Shown here: one piece after another, positions 7,751 through 14,300 of the stretch
Numbering within the stretch: position 1 is the stretch's first letter
Layout of the letters: each line of letters starts with the position of its first letter
NCBI RefSeq assembly: GCF_014200015.1
Contig: NZ_JACHOT010000001.1
Span: forward strand, 1,302,001 to 1,366,000
Direction: 5' to 3'
Length of the DNA stretch: 64,000 nt
Origin: Aminobacter niigataensis
Lineage (GTDB): Bacteria > Pseudomonadota > Alphaproteobacteria > Rhizobiales > Rhizobiaceae
Notes under the pieces: generated by a model
Seen by the model: only the letters and a program-made list of their open reading frames with translations
The model's database searches: none
What the model was told of the DNA's origin: nothing
Translations under genes and position numbers: made by a program

Positions 7751-8061
7751 GCCGCCACCTTGACGGAACCGGTGACAACGGAGCCGGCGGCGCCCTGGTT
7801 CAGGCCCACAGTCGACTTCTGGTCGCGGATCATCTCACCGAGACGGCGCTCCGCCCGGATCCTGATCTCGGCGGCGTCCACTTCGAGCTGCTTGTTCCTC
7901 GCCTGCTTGGCATAGGCCCGCATAGCTTCGGCACTGTCGCGGATATCTTTGACGTCGTCGACGGACTTCGCCTCGGCCAGTGCGCGACAAGCCGCGTCGT
8001 ATCGGATCAGCGAAGAAGCAGCCTGCTCGCCAGTCGGCATGATCTGGTGCGCCAGGCTCAT
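7747..8061 (-). CDS. Conserved phage protein (KSVDDVKDIRD type)
   Basis: 104 residues. The segment AKSVDDVKDIRDSAEAMRAYAKQARNKQLEVDAAEIRIRAERRLGEMI belongs to a helical family common in phages and mobile elements of many bacteria. Relatives I know of are usually longer, with a C-terminal part missing here, so this copy may be a short form. The function is not established. It is coupled by ATGA to the upstream Cro-like gene, so it is the second gene of the leftward operon. Confidence 0.6.
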   Translation of the reverse strand: MSLAHQIMPTGEQAASSLIRYDAACRALAEAKSVDDVKDIRDSAEAMRAYAKQARNKQLEVDAAEIRIRAERRLGEMIRDQKSTVGLNQGAAGSVVTGSVKVAA

Positions 8062-8264
8062 ACTGCGGACTCCGAAGCCGGGCCGAAAATGTCCGGACGC
8101 AGAAGATGTCGCGAAACACCCGTGATGCGCTCAACATCCAGCACTCGCTCCGGTGGACACTTGCGCCATTGCGAAACGGCTTGCGGCGTCAAGCCCCCGA
8201 TGGAACGGGCCAAGGCAGCGGGGCCGCCGGCCATTTCAACTGCTGTTTCGATCGCATCACACAT
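8058..8264 (-). CDS. YdaS/Cro-like DNA-binding regulator
   Basis: 68 residues from the ATG at 8264. MAGGPAALARSIGGLTPQAVSQWRKCPPERVLDVERITGVSRHLLRPDIF is the classic YdaS/Cro helix-turn-helix, including the RHxLRPDIF ending. It is the first gene of the leftward early operon and diverges from the repressor at 8348, with two shared dyads in the 83-base gap. This is a Cro-type position: the product probably binds the same operators to favour the lytic state. Confidence 0.8.
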   Translation of the reverse strand: MCDAIETAVEMAGGPAALARSIGGLTPQAVSQWRKCPPERVLDVERITGVSRHLLRPDIFGPASESAV

Positions 8265-8272
8265 GCACAAAC

Positions 8273-8292
8273 TGAAAGCATATCTTTCACTT
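8273..8292 (-). promoter_or_regulatory. Early-leftward promoter/operator block, identical to 13125-13144
   Basis: Read on the minus strand this is AAGTGAAAGATATGCTTTCA, identical over 20 bases to positions 13125-13144 on the plus strand. CTTGC lies four bases upstream in both places. The core GAAAG-N5-CTTTC dyad is at 8274-8288. It sits just upstream of the Cro-like start, so it probably combines a promoter with a repressor operator. Confidence 0.7.
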
Positions 8293-8314
8293 AATAGCAA
8301 GCATCTCTTTCAGT

Positions 8315-8329
8315 GAAAGCGTGGCTTTC
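8315..8329. promoter_or_regulatory. Second repressor-region operator dyad
   Basis: GAAAGCGTGGCTTTC, the same GAAAG-N5-CTTTC dyad, centred 41 bases from the first. It lies 18 bases before the repressor ATG, so occupancy could autoregulate the repressor. Confidence 0.6.
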
Positions 8330-8347
8330 GTCTGACATTGTCCGATC

Positions 8348-8881
8348 ATGAGAAAAGAGCCAAAACCAGAAGACATCGAACTCGGGAAGCGCATCAAATG
8401 GGTGCGCGAGCAGCATGTTAAGGTGAAGCCGGCTGAGTTTGCCCACCTGCTGAATGTAACAAGGCAAGCCGTAGTCAATTGGGAACGCGGTCACGGCGCC
8501 GACCGAAAGCGCCTGGAGAAAATTGCGCTTGTCTATGGAGTGAGCTTCGACTGGCTAGCGACAAACCGCGGCGAACCGATAGTGGGGGCTGCAACTCAGC
8601 CCTCCAGCACCTTGCCTCCTGCGGTGGCCGAACGCTCGGCCGATGCCAAGATTGAAAAGGACGAACCGCTCCGCGCCAGTGATGTCGGCGAACCTATTGA
8701 GGGTATTCGCGCTATTGAATCCGCCCTCAATCGAGTTGTTGGGCTCAAGCGGAAAAACGTTCGTCAGCTGCTCAATGAGATCAGCGATATGCTGGCGTCT
8801 AACGCTGCCGAATCGACACAAAGTACACCTCATGGTCGATCTGAACCCGCCAATCCCCGCCGTGCAAAAGCGCCATCATAG
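8348..8881 (+). CDS. XRE-family phage repressor without peptidase domain
   Basis: 177 residues. The helix-turn-helix is near residues 12-70 (LGKRIKWVREQHVKVKPAEFAHLLNVTRQAVVNWERG...IALVYGVSFDWLATNRG). The C-terminal 85 residues are charged and helical; I see no S24/LexA-type Ser-Lys protease, so RecA-driven self-cleavage is not expected. The gene diverges from the Cro-like gene over shared dyads, the usual repressor position. There is no clear ribosome site before the ATG, so translation may be leaderless or weak. It probably maintains lysogeny. Confidence 0.75.
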   Translation: MRKEPKPEDIELGKRIKWVREQHVKVKPAEFAHLLNVTRQAVVNWERGHGADRKRLEKIALVYGVSFDWLATNRGEPIVGAATQPSSTLPPAVAERSADAKIEKDEPLRASDVGEPIEGIRAIESALNRVVGLKRKNVRQLLNEISDMLASNAAESTQSTPHGRSEPANPRRAKAPS

Positions 8882-9011
8882 TCGCAATCTCGGCCGCCTT
8901 TCGCTTGACGACTGTCTTCGGATCTAGCGGAGCTACCGCACCTGCAGCCTTTCGAAGGTCAGCGACAATCTCCTCATTCCGCGTTGCAAAGCGCCGCCCG
9001 TATTCGATCAT
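8799..9011 (-). CDS. Small hypothetical protein overlapping the repressor 3' end
   Basis: 70 residues (MIEYGRRFATRNEEIVADL...LHGGDWRVQIDHEVYFVSI). Its last 83 bases overlap the end of the repressor gene on the other strand. The ending GDWRVQIDHEVYFV has natural protein composition, and I accept it on that basis. No family or function recognised. Confidence 0.4.
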   Translation of the reverse strand: MIEYGRRFATRNEEIVADLRKAAGAVAPLDPKTVVKRKAAEIATMMALLHGGDWRVQIDHEVYFVSIRQR

Positions 9012-9029
9012 GATGCCCGCGCTGCCTCG

Positions 9030-9278
9030 CTAAACACGCTGCATTTCGTTCATCTCCTCTGGCAGTTCGCCGAACGCGGCGATCAACTTTGGATCCTCGA
9101 AATCTCCGGTTATGGCGTCACCCTCTCGGACGAAGGCAACAACCAGGGGCTTTCTGCTGGCGAGCCTCTCAGCCAGTTGCTTGGCGTGAACGACATCACG
9201 AGCCTCCACTGGGGTATCTGCCACCATCTTGCCGCGCTTACCGGACTGATAGCTCTGGACTACGTACATTGTACTCAT
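9030..9278 (-). CDS. Hypothetical phage protein
   Basis: 82 residues from the ATG at 9278, preceded by gggaggcgag, an excellent ribosome site. It has a compact alpha/beta-looking sequence (MYVVQSYQSGKRGKMV...VVHAKQLAERLASRKPLVVAFVREGD...). The AKQLAERLASRKPLVVAFVREGD pattern is typical of small phage proteins of unknown role. Confidence 0.5.
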   Translation of the reverse strand: MSTMYVVQSYQSGKRGKMVADTPVEARDVVHAKQLAERLASRKPLVVAFVREGDAITGDFEDPKLIAAFGELPEEMNEMQRV

Positions 9279-9422
9279 ACTCGCCTCCCACGGCGTTCCT
9301 GTTGATGCCCAATAGGAACGCTGTCCTATCGACAGAGTCAAGAACGAATAAGGAACAAATTCCTCTCTTGCACGAATCCAGTGAACAGAGATGATGGGCT
9401 AAGCTTTGGGGAGGGCTTGGGG

Positions 9423-9860
9423 ATGGAAATCAGCTTACGCCGCTACATCTTGCTGTTCGGAGCGCTTACAGCGGCCACGCCGTTTGTGGCATGGGCACTG
9501 ATCACTGCGCTTCCTCAATACCAAGAGACTATCACCGACATCTTTGGCATCCCGGTCGCCTTCGCGATCACACAATCCACGGCGTACTACTTCTTCTTCC
9601 GGAATAGGCGTCTACCATCGTCCAGGGAATATTGGCGACTGGTAGGCTATTGCACTGCTATTGGCGTTGGGTTGGCACTTGCCTCGGCCTTTCTGTCCGG
9701 CGCCTTTGACGGTGTTTCAGTGGGCTTCATCGTTTTCATGTTGGCCATGATGGCCGGCATTCAATTCGTGGTGCTGGCTATCGCCTTCTCAAGCTTCATG
9801 GGGCGAACCATGGTGAAAAGCCTGGAAAAGGCTGGCGCAAAACGATCGGCCGGTAAATGA
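9423..9860 (+). CDS. Four-TM membrane protein, possibly ABZJ_00895-like
   Basis: 145 residues from the ATG at 9423, which has ggggagggc upstream; a GTG at 9381 is possible. Four hydrophobic segments lie near residues 8-30, 45-58, 75-95 and 100-130 (GFIVFMLAMMAGIQFVVLAIAF). The layout recalls the ABZJ_00895 family of small membrane proteins, but this is a weak resemblance. It is coupled by ATGA to the mini-lipoprotein gene that follows. Confidence 0.5.
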   Translation: MEISLRRYILLFGALTAATPFVAWALITALPQYQETITDIFGIPVAFAITQSTAYYFFFRNRRLPSSREYWRLVGYCTAIGVGLALASAFLSGAFDGVSVGFIVFMLAMMAGIQFVVLAIAFSSFMGRTMVKSLEKAGAKRSAGK

Positions 9861-9976
9861 TCCTGCCTCGAGGAATGCTCGGGATACTGCTGTGCGTGGC
9901 GCTTGTTGGCACTGCAGTCACGGGGTGCGCGAATAGGTCGTGCAGAGATTGGCCGGGGACATGCATCATCCAGTGA
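9857..9976 (+). CDS. Mini-lipoprotein, 39 residues
   Basis: MILPRGMLGILLCVALVGTA followed by VTGC gives a complete signal peptide with a lipobox ending at Cys24 and a mature chain of only 16 residues. It starts inside the stop of the membrane gene (ATGA). The size recalls Rz1-type spanin lipoproteins, but the Pro content of a spanin is missing and no lysis genes are near. It may act with the membrane protein in the envelope. Confidence 0.45.
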   Translation: MILPRGMLGILLCVALVGTAVTGCANRSCRDWPGTCIIQ

Positions 9977-10018
9977 AGCCGAAGGGGCTCAAGGGGAAGC
10001 GGTTTAGGGGGTAGGGGT

Positions 10019-10225
10019 ATGGCAGACGAACACACATCTGGGCAGCGCGAGCACATGCGCCGGCTGGTCGCCAAACTAGGGCGCAATCAGGATGCTGTGT
10101 GCGCTGCTTACGCTGATGCCGAGCGGAGTGGCCTAGTCATGCGAGCGAAGAACACCACCGGTCACAGTCCCGAGGAATACGCGCTTGCGCTCTGGCGTGA
10201 CGGCGAGCGGAAAGGCTGGCTTTGA
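10019..10225 (+). CDS. Small phage protein with possible HTH
   Basis: 68 residues after a purine-rich taggggg ribosome region. VAKLGRNQDAVCAAYADAERSGLV...HSPEEYALALWRDGERKGWL is a pattern seen in many mobile elements of rhizobia and looks like a short DNA-binding helical protein. The function is unknown. Confidence 0.55.
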   Translation: MADEHTSGQREHMRRLVAKLGRNQDAVCAAYADAERSGLVMRAKNTTGHSPEEYALALWRDGERKGWL

Positions 10226-10296
10226 CTGCTCGGATGGCAGCAATTGCTGCGGCGATGGGTGTCAATGTCAGCAAGAAGAAATAATCTGCTTGGGAA

Positions 10297-10310
10297 CGGT
10301 ATTTTTACCG
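10297..10310. promoter_or_regulatory. Inverted repeat upstream of the toxin-antitoxin pair
   Basis: CGGTA-TTTT-TACCG is a perfect 5-base dyad 24 bases before the antitoxin ATG. A TACAAT -10-like box follows at 10322-10327. The position suits autoregulation by the MerR-type antitoxin. Confidence 0.4.
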
Positions 10311-10333
10311 CATCAAGGCGCTACAATAGCCAG

Positions 10334-10978
10334 ATGACAGAGGCGAGAGAAAATATTATCGCGCTGTTCACCGTCGATCAGGCTTCGCGCCTGACTGGGG
10401 TGAGCAGGCGTCAGCTCGCCTCGTGGGACCGTGAGGGGTTTTTCTCGCCAAGTGTCGTTGACGGGCTCGGGGGAGCGTATACGCGCCTCTATTCGTTCCG
10501 GGACCTGCTGTCTCTCAAAGTCCTGAACCAGCTCAGAAACGACACTCGCGTTAGCATGGACCATCTGCGAGAGGTCAAAGGAGACCTGTCGCACCTCGGC
10601 GAAGATATGTGGGTGAGAAGCACGCTCTACCTGCTTGGGAAGCACGTAGTTATCCAACGCGATGATGAAACGAGGCATGAAGCTGGGTCGGGTCAAGAAG
10701 TGCTTCAGATCCCGCTCAAGATCATTGTCGGGGGCATGCGTGAACGCATTCGGGAGATGAACAAGCGCGGCGGCGATGAGATCGGCCACATCGAGCGGCA
10801 CCGCGGAATAGTTGGAAACAAGCCGGTAATCGCCGGCACTCGAATTCCAGTATCCGCGATCAAGGAGTTCGCTGAGGCAGGCTACTCGGTTCAGCAAATC
10901 ATGAAGGAATACCCGTCCCTCGAAAGAGAGGATGTGGAGGCTGCGATAGCATTTGAGGACAAGCGCAACGCTGCATGA
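10334..10978 (+). CDS. MerR-HTH/DUF433 antitoxin
   Basis: 214 residues from the ATG at 10334. A MerR-like N-terminal domain (FTVDQASRLTGVSRRQLASWDREGFFSP, residues 12-40) is followed by a linker and a C-terminal DUF433 domain (GIVGNKPVIAGTRIPVSAIKEFAEAGYSVQQIMKEYPSL, about 155-195). This combination is typical of antitoxins paired with DUF5615 PIN-like toxins. Its stop overlaps the toxin start by ATGA. It probably represses its own promoter through the dyad at 10297-10310. Confidence 0.8.
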   Translation: MTEARENIIALFTVDQASRLTGVSRRQLASWDREGFFSPSVVDGLGGAYTRLYSFRDLLSLKVLNQLRNDTRVSMDHLREVKGDLSHLGEDMWVRSTLYLLGKHVVIQRDDETRHEAGSGQEVLQIPLKIIVGGMRERIREMNKRGGDEIGHIERHRGIVGNKPVIAGTRIPVSAIKEFAEAGYSVQQIMKEYPSLEREDVEAAIAFEDKRNAA

Positions 10979-11358
10979 AATTTCTACTGGATGAGGGGGT
11001 TCCGGTATCTGTTGGCAGCGTTCTCGAGAACGCCGGTCACGAAGTCATTCTATTCGATAACAGTGGCCTCGCTAAAGGAACTCCTGACCCGGTCGTATGT
11101 GCGGCCGCGCAATCCCACGATGCCGTCCTTGTGGCGGCTGATCACGATATGAAAAGGCTCGCCAAAGGCCACGGGATAACCAAAGCCAGGTTCAAATCGA
11201 TGGGCCTCGTTCGATTTGAGTGCAGAAAGCCCGACTGTAGCACTCGGATCAATGCCGCGCTGTCACTAATCGAGCACGAATGGGGGATGGTCACCAGCGG
11301 CCATTGCACAAGACTTTTCGTCGTCATCGGCGAAGCGACGATCCGAACTCATAGATAG
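10975..11358 (+). CDS. DUF5615 PIN-like toxin
   Basis: 127 residues. The opening MKFLLDEGVPVSVGSVLENAGHEV and the central HDAVLVAADHDMKRLAKG show the acidic residues of the PIN-like DUF5615 family (D6, D60 and D62 region), predicted ribonucleases. It is translationally coupled to the antitoxin and followed by a strong terminator, so the pair forms a self-contained module. The target RNA is unknown. It probably stabilises the element in the host. Confidence 0.75.
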   Translation: MKFLLDEGVPVSVGSVLENAGHEVILFDNSGLAKGTPDPVVCAAAQSHDAVLVAADHDMKRLAKGHGITKARFKSMGLVRFECRKPDCSTRINAALSLIEHEWGMVTSGHCTRLFVVIGEATIRTHR

Positions 11359-11363
11359 CTTAC

Positions 11364-11390
11364 CCCCGGCCCAGCGCCGGGGTTTTCGTT
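11364..11390 (+). terminator. Rho-independent terminator of the toxin-antitoxin operon
   Basis: A 7-base stem CCCCGGC / GCCGGGG with a five-base loop is followed by TTTTC, six bases after the toxin stop. Confidence 0.75.
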
Positions 11391-11531
11391 TCAGCCAGCA
11401 CCCAGTCAATCCGCTTCGGCCAACGTGTCCGTTAGTGTGGGCGCATTTCGTTTATCGACCAGTAACCAAATCTCTGGACTCAACCTTAAGGCATCTCCCG
11501 CAACATCAGGTTGTTGTCGGTGGGGGATGTC

Positions 11532-12188
11532 ATGGCTTTCATGGATCGCATTTCGCCTGTGGTCGACGAGACAATCTCGGCGCTCGCCAAGACGAGATTT
11601 ATCGAGGATCCTATTGCCGGGGTTAAATACTCTCGGGCGACCAGCATCATCAGCTCAGCGTACAAGCGCCACGGACGAATCCTGGAAGCCGCAATTCGCG
11701 AAGGCCTTCGGGAAAGCAACCGTCACCAGGTCTGGCAAGAAGACATCTTCCGTGTGTCGCGCGCTGCGGATGCATTGGCGAGTTCGCAATCGCCAGACGA
11801 ATGCGCTAAGAGTTCGTTGCCGTATGGAGAGGCAGTACGTGCGTTGCAGGTCGACATGATCGCCTACGACAGCGCCGACAAGACGATCCGTGCCTATGAG
11901 ATCAAGCGCGGCAATGGTCAATTCGACGCCGGCAAGATCCGCTCGATCCGTCGTGACCTGATGTGCGTCCAGGTGCTTCTGAAAAGCTACGGCGACCTCG
12001 CGTCTGTGGCCCCGGTCGCCGCTGAATCACGGATCATATTTTACTACGGAACCCGGTCGCTGCCGCGGCCTTGGTCCCTGATCAAGAACGAGCTCGACAT
12101 CCACTTCGACTACGCGATCACCGAAAAGGTCGAGCAGGCGAACGCCTATTTCAAGGAACGACTTCACGCCCTACTCGATGCTGCATAG
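11532..12188 (+). CDS. PD-(D/E)XK nuclease-like protein
   Basis: 218 residues from the ATG at 11532 (gggggatgtc upstream); in-frame TTGs further up are less likely. Near residues 115-135 the stretch VDMIAYDSADKTIRAYEIKRGNG gives a D, then E-x-K on the next strand, the core of the PD-(D/E)XK fold of restriction-type nucleases. The helical N-terminus has no recognised domain. It ends 25 bases inside the convergent methyltransferase gene. It could be a restriction enzyme or a repair/defence nuclease; only the motif supports this. Confidence 0.5.
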   Translation: MAFMDRISPVVDETISALAKTRFIEDPIAGVKYSRATSIISSAYKRHGRILEAAIREGLRESNRHQVWQEDIFRVSRAADALASSQSPDECAKSSLPYGEAVRALQVDMIAYDSADKTIRAYEIKRGNGQFDAGKIRSIRRDLMCVQVLLKSYGDLASVAPVAAESRIIFYYGTRSLPRPWSLIKNELDIHFDYAITEKVEQANAYFKERLHALLDAA

Positions 12189-12793
12189 TCATCCGCTCGC
12201 TCTAGGATCTTGCGGCACGGTGGCACCCACATCAGTCTCGGGACGGCGGAACCCGATGCCTCCCAAACAAACCAAGCATAGCCGGTTGCGGTAGACGCCT
12301 TAGCATCAACGCGCCCTTTGACCATTGGAACGCGCTCGGTGAACTGCGCGAATTTGGTCGGTGGCCTGTCGCGGAAGATGCCCTCATATCTGCCCACACT
12401 TTCGAGAAAGACTGTGCGAGCCAGGATCGCAACCCCTTTGCGGGCAACAGTCAGCGCTCTTTCGACGAATTCCTCGGCTAAGCGGAAAGGCGGGTTGGTG
12501 ATAACCCAGTCGTGCGACTTGGCTTCGAATGGATAGCTCAGGAAATCACGGTGCGTCCCGAAGCCGTACCGGAAGGCGTCTGACGCCTCCACGGATGCAA
12601 AATACTCGCCTAAAGGCCTAGCCATGTAACCACGGCCGCACGCCGGCTCGAGAACAGTCAGCTCCCGAACCTGGCCGGCGCCAATCACGTGTTCAATCAA
12701 CGCCCTGGTAGCCCATGGCGGCGTCGGAAAATCGTCCGCGCTATCTGCCGCTTCGAACCGCTGAGCCATAACTGCGTGAGAGGTGTTCTGCAT
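12164..12793 (-). CDS. Class I SAM-dependent DNA methyltransferase (adenine type)
   Basis: 209 residues, start after gggagattcga. Motif I is LEPACGRGYM (about residue 50) and motif IV is NPPF (about residue 99), the signature of N6-adenine or amino-methyltransferases. DFPTPPWATRALIEH at the N-terminus is common in phage methyltransferases. It probably modifies phage or host DNA. No specificity domain is visible, so the recognised site is unknown. It is convergent with the nuclease-like gene, which suggests but does not prove a restriction pair. Confidence 0.75.
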   Translation of the reverse strand: MQNTSHAVMAQRFEAADSADDFPTPPWATRALIEHVIGAGQVRELTVLEPACGRGYMARPLGEYFASVEASDAFRYGFGTHRDFLSYPFEAKSHDWVITNPPFRLAEEFVERALTVARKGVAILARTVFLESVGRYEGIFRDRPPTKFAQFTERVPMVKGRVDAKASTATGYAWFVWEASGSAVPRLMWVPPCRKILERADDYAASSRA

Positions 12794-13094
12794 TCGAATC
12801 TCCCTACTTCCATCATGATCTCAGAACCTTGATCAATCGTTTCTGAAGGTTGGTGAGGGAGGGTTCCGGCCACAGCTTCCCCCTACCCCATGGGCTGAAC
12901 CCAAGGAGCGGGAGAGCTATGGCCAAGTCCTGAAGGCCGGAGCCGGGATGGGACACGTGCCAGGACGCCTCTCGGCAATCCGTCCTCACTTTCAGGCAGC
13001 ACGGTAGGACTTTCGCTTCCCGCGCCTGCGGCTTCACCTGCACGGGACTTGCACCCGGTCGCCGCTGATCGACCTTGTAAGCGCGCACCAATGT

Positions 13095-13109
13095 GAAAGC
13101 AATGCTTTC
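13095..13109. promoter_or_regulatory. Operator dyad, rightward early operon (distal)
   Basis: GAAAGCAATGCTTTC matches the GAAAG-N5-CTTTC dyad found twice in the repressor region. Its centre is 34 bases from the next dyad. Confidence 0.6.
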
Positions 13110-13124
13110 TTTCTGCTTGCGGCA

Positions 13125-13144
13125 AAGTGAAAGATATGCTTTCA
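13125..13144 (+). promoter_or_regulatory. Rightward early promoter/operator block
   Basis: AAGTGAAAGATATGCTTTCA is an exact 20-base copy of the block in front of the Cro-like gene (8273-8292, minus strand), with CTTGC at the same upstream distance. The dyad core is 13129-13143. It points toward the gene at 13210 and is probably the promoter of the whole 13210-22279 operon under repressor control. Confidence 0.7.
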
Positions 13145-13209
13145 TCTCCCTATACCCACTACGAAGACGCCCGCCGGGCCGATCTGGTGGCGAAGAGGGA
13201 ACGAGACCG

Positions 13210-13545
13210 ATGACCGAAGACGATCTCAAGGATTTCCTGGAAACGAACAAAGCCGAGATCCAGGCGGCGGTTAAGACGCGGATGATCGAAAACCTGCTCG
13301 CCCAAAACCGCTGGGAGATCAGTGGGCAGGTTGCGAAGGCGGTCGAGGAATTCGTTGCCGCCGAGATCGTCCCCGAAGTGAAGGCTTACCTCGCCGACCA
13401 GAAGGGGCCGATCCTTGAAGCTGCCATCGCTGGCGCTGCTGAGATTGGTGACACACTGGCCAAGGCGATTGTCACTCGCACGGCAAAGCGTCTCCAGCCC
13501 GACAACTACGAGTTTCGTCAGGTCATGGAGGCTCTGTTCAAATGA
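13210..13545 (+). CDS. Hypothetical phage protein, first gene of the rightward operon
   Basis: 111 residues from the ATG at 13210 (gggaacgaga upstream), MTEDDLKDFLETNKAEIQAAV. Acidic and almost entirely helical, with no enzyme motif. As the first gene after the promoter block it should be among the earliest made. Its stop overlaps the next start by ATGA. Confidence 0.6.
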   Translation: MTEDDLKDFLETNKAEIQAAVKTRMIENLLAQNRWEISGQVAKAVEEFVAAEIVPEVKAYLADQKGPILEAAIAGAAEIGDTLAKAIVTRTAKRLQPDNYEFRQVMEALFK

Positions 13546-13820
13546 GCACCCGCATCAACCCGCTCCTGACCGACACCGAGCATTTCATCTTCGCTGGTGA
13601 GGACATCGACGCCCGTGTGACGTACTCGCGCCGCGAGGCCGACGGCTACGCCAAGGACCTGAACAGCGACCGCACCGATTTCAGCGTGATCCGCTTCAAC
13701 GTGGTCGAGGGCACATGCCGGGACGTCACCGATGAGTTCCTGGCCGACGAGGCCGAAGACGCATTCGGCATTCCCTCGCCTGCCGGCCTTCGCCGCTGGC
13801 ATGAAGGGCGGGTGCTGTGA
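13542..13820 (+). CDS. Hypothetical phage protein
   Basis: 92 residues (MSTRINPLLTDTEHFIFAGED...). Acidic, with a mixed alpha/beta look (DFSVIRFNVVEGTCRDVTDEFLADEAEDAFG). Coupled to both neighbours by overlapping stop/start codons. No family recognised. Confidence 0.55.
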   Translation: MSTRINPLLTDTEHFIFAGEDIDARVTYSRREADGYAKDLNSDRTDFSVIRFNVVEGTCRDVTDEFLADEAEDAFGIPSPAGLRRWHEGRVL

Positions 13821-14005
13821 TGGCCTCGATCGAAATCAGTCCCGTCGAAGTGCTCGCGCTCAAGAAGCTCGCTCTGATCAACGGCGCACTGGCGCAGAGC
13901 TTGGCCAATCAAACGGCCAAGCGTGAACAAACCGCCTTGCTCCGCGTGCTGATGGACGTAGTGGGCCGCGCCGACGTCGCCGACCAGACGAAGGAACCGG
14001 CGTGA
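13820..14005 (+). CDS. Small hypothetical phage protein
   Basis: 61 residues from the ATG at 13820, which shares a base with the preceding stop (TGATG); a GTG three bases earlier is an alternative. Helical, Ala/Leu-rich (VEVLALKKLALINGALAQSLANQ). Unknown function. Confidence 0.5.
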   Translation: MASIEISPVEVLALKKLALINGALAQSLANQTAKREQTALLRVLMDVVGRADVADQTKEPA

Positions 14006-14205
14006 TGGACGCTCAAGCCGACACCGACGCCCGCATCATCCGCGACCAACTGACCGCCCTCAGGGGCTGGATAGGTCACTGGAAGGACGATGCCGAGTGC
14101 AAGCAGATCTGCACCCTGTCGAGCCTGATCCTCGCCCAGTCCCACGTCGACAACGCCTTGGCGGTACTTGACCGCATGCAGGCCGAACAGAGGGCCGCGG
14201 CATGA
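14005..14205 (+). CDS. Small hypothetical phage protein
   Basis: 66 residues from the ATG at 14005, again in a TGATG overlap. Helical, with Cys42 and Cys46-like spacing in ECKQICTLSSLILAQSHVDNALAVLDRMQAEQ. No zinc ribbon or enzyme motif. Unknown function. Confidence 0.5.
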   Translation: MDAQADTDARIIRDQLTALRGWIGHWKDDAECKQICTLSSLILAQSHVDNALAVLDRMQAEQRAAA

Positions 14206-14300
14206 CCCGCCTCATCAACAATCTCGACCCCATGAACCTCGTCTGGCTCTCTTTGGCCTTCGCGATCCTCATGGGCCACGTCGCAGAGGTATTGCCATGA
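14202..14300 (+). CDS. 32-residue membrane peptide
   Basis: A 33-codon frame, MTRLINNLDPMNLVWLSLAF followed by AILMGHVAEVLP, essentially one membrane helix. It overlaps the gene before and the nuclease gene after by ATGA at both ends, which fills an otherwise empty gap in a fully coupled operon. No family recognised. Confidence 0.45.
   Translation: MTRLINNLDPMNLVWLSLAFAILMGHVAEVLP

Larger units (their letters stand above)
12794..13209. other. 416-base non-coding control region before the rightward operon
   Basis: No convincing gene on either strand; the frames here are Arg/Ser/Pro-rich and lack ribosome sites. The right end (13093-13144) carries two operator dyads and the promoter block shared with the repressor region. 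The left 300 bases hold GC-rich short inverted segments but no structure I can name. Confidence 0.5.

Noticed and set aside
13040-13070. CGGG-TGCAAGT-CCCG stem-loop (minus strand) resembling a tRNA T-arm
   Set aside because: No matching acceptor or anticodon stems; loop lacks the conserved second T.
12813-13250. 145-codon minus-strand frame across the control region
   Set aside because: Crosses both operators and the start of the rightward operon; Arg/Ser/Pro-rich with no ribosome site.
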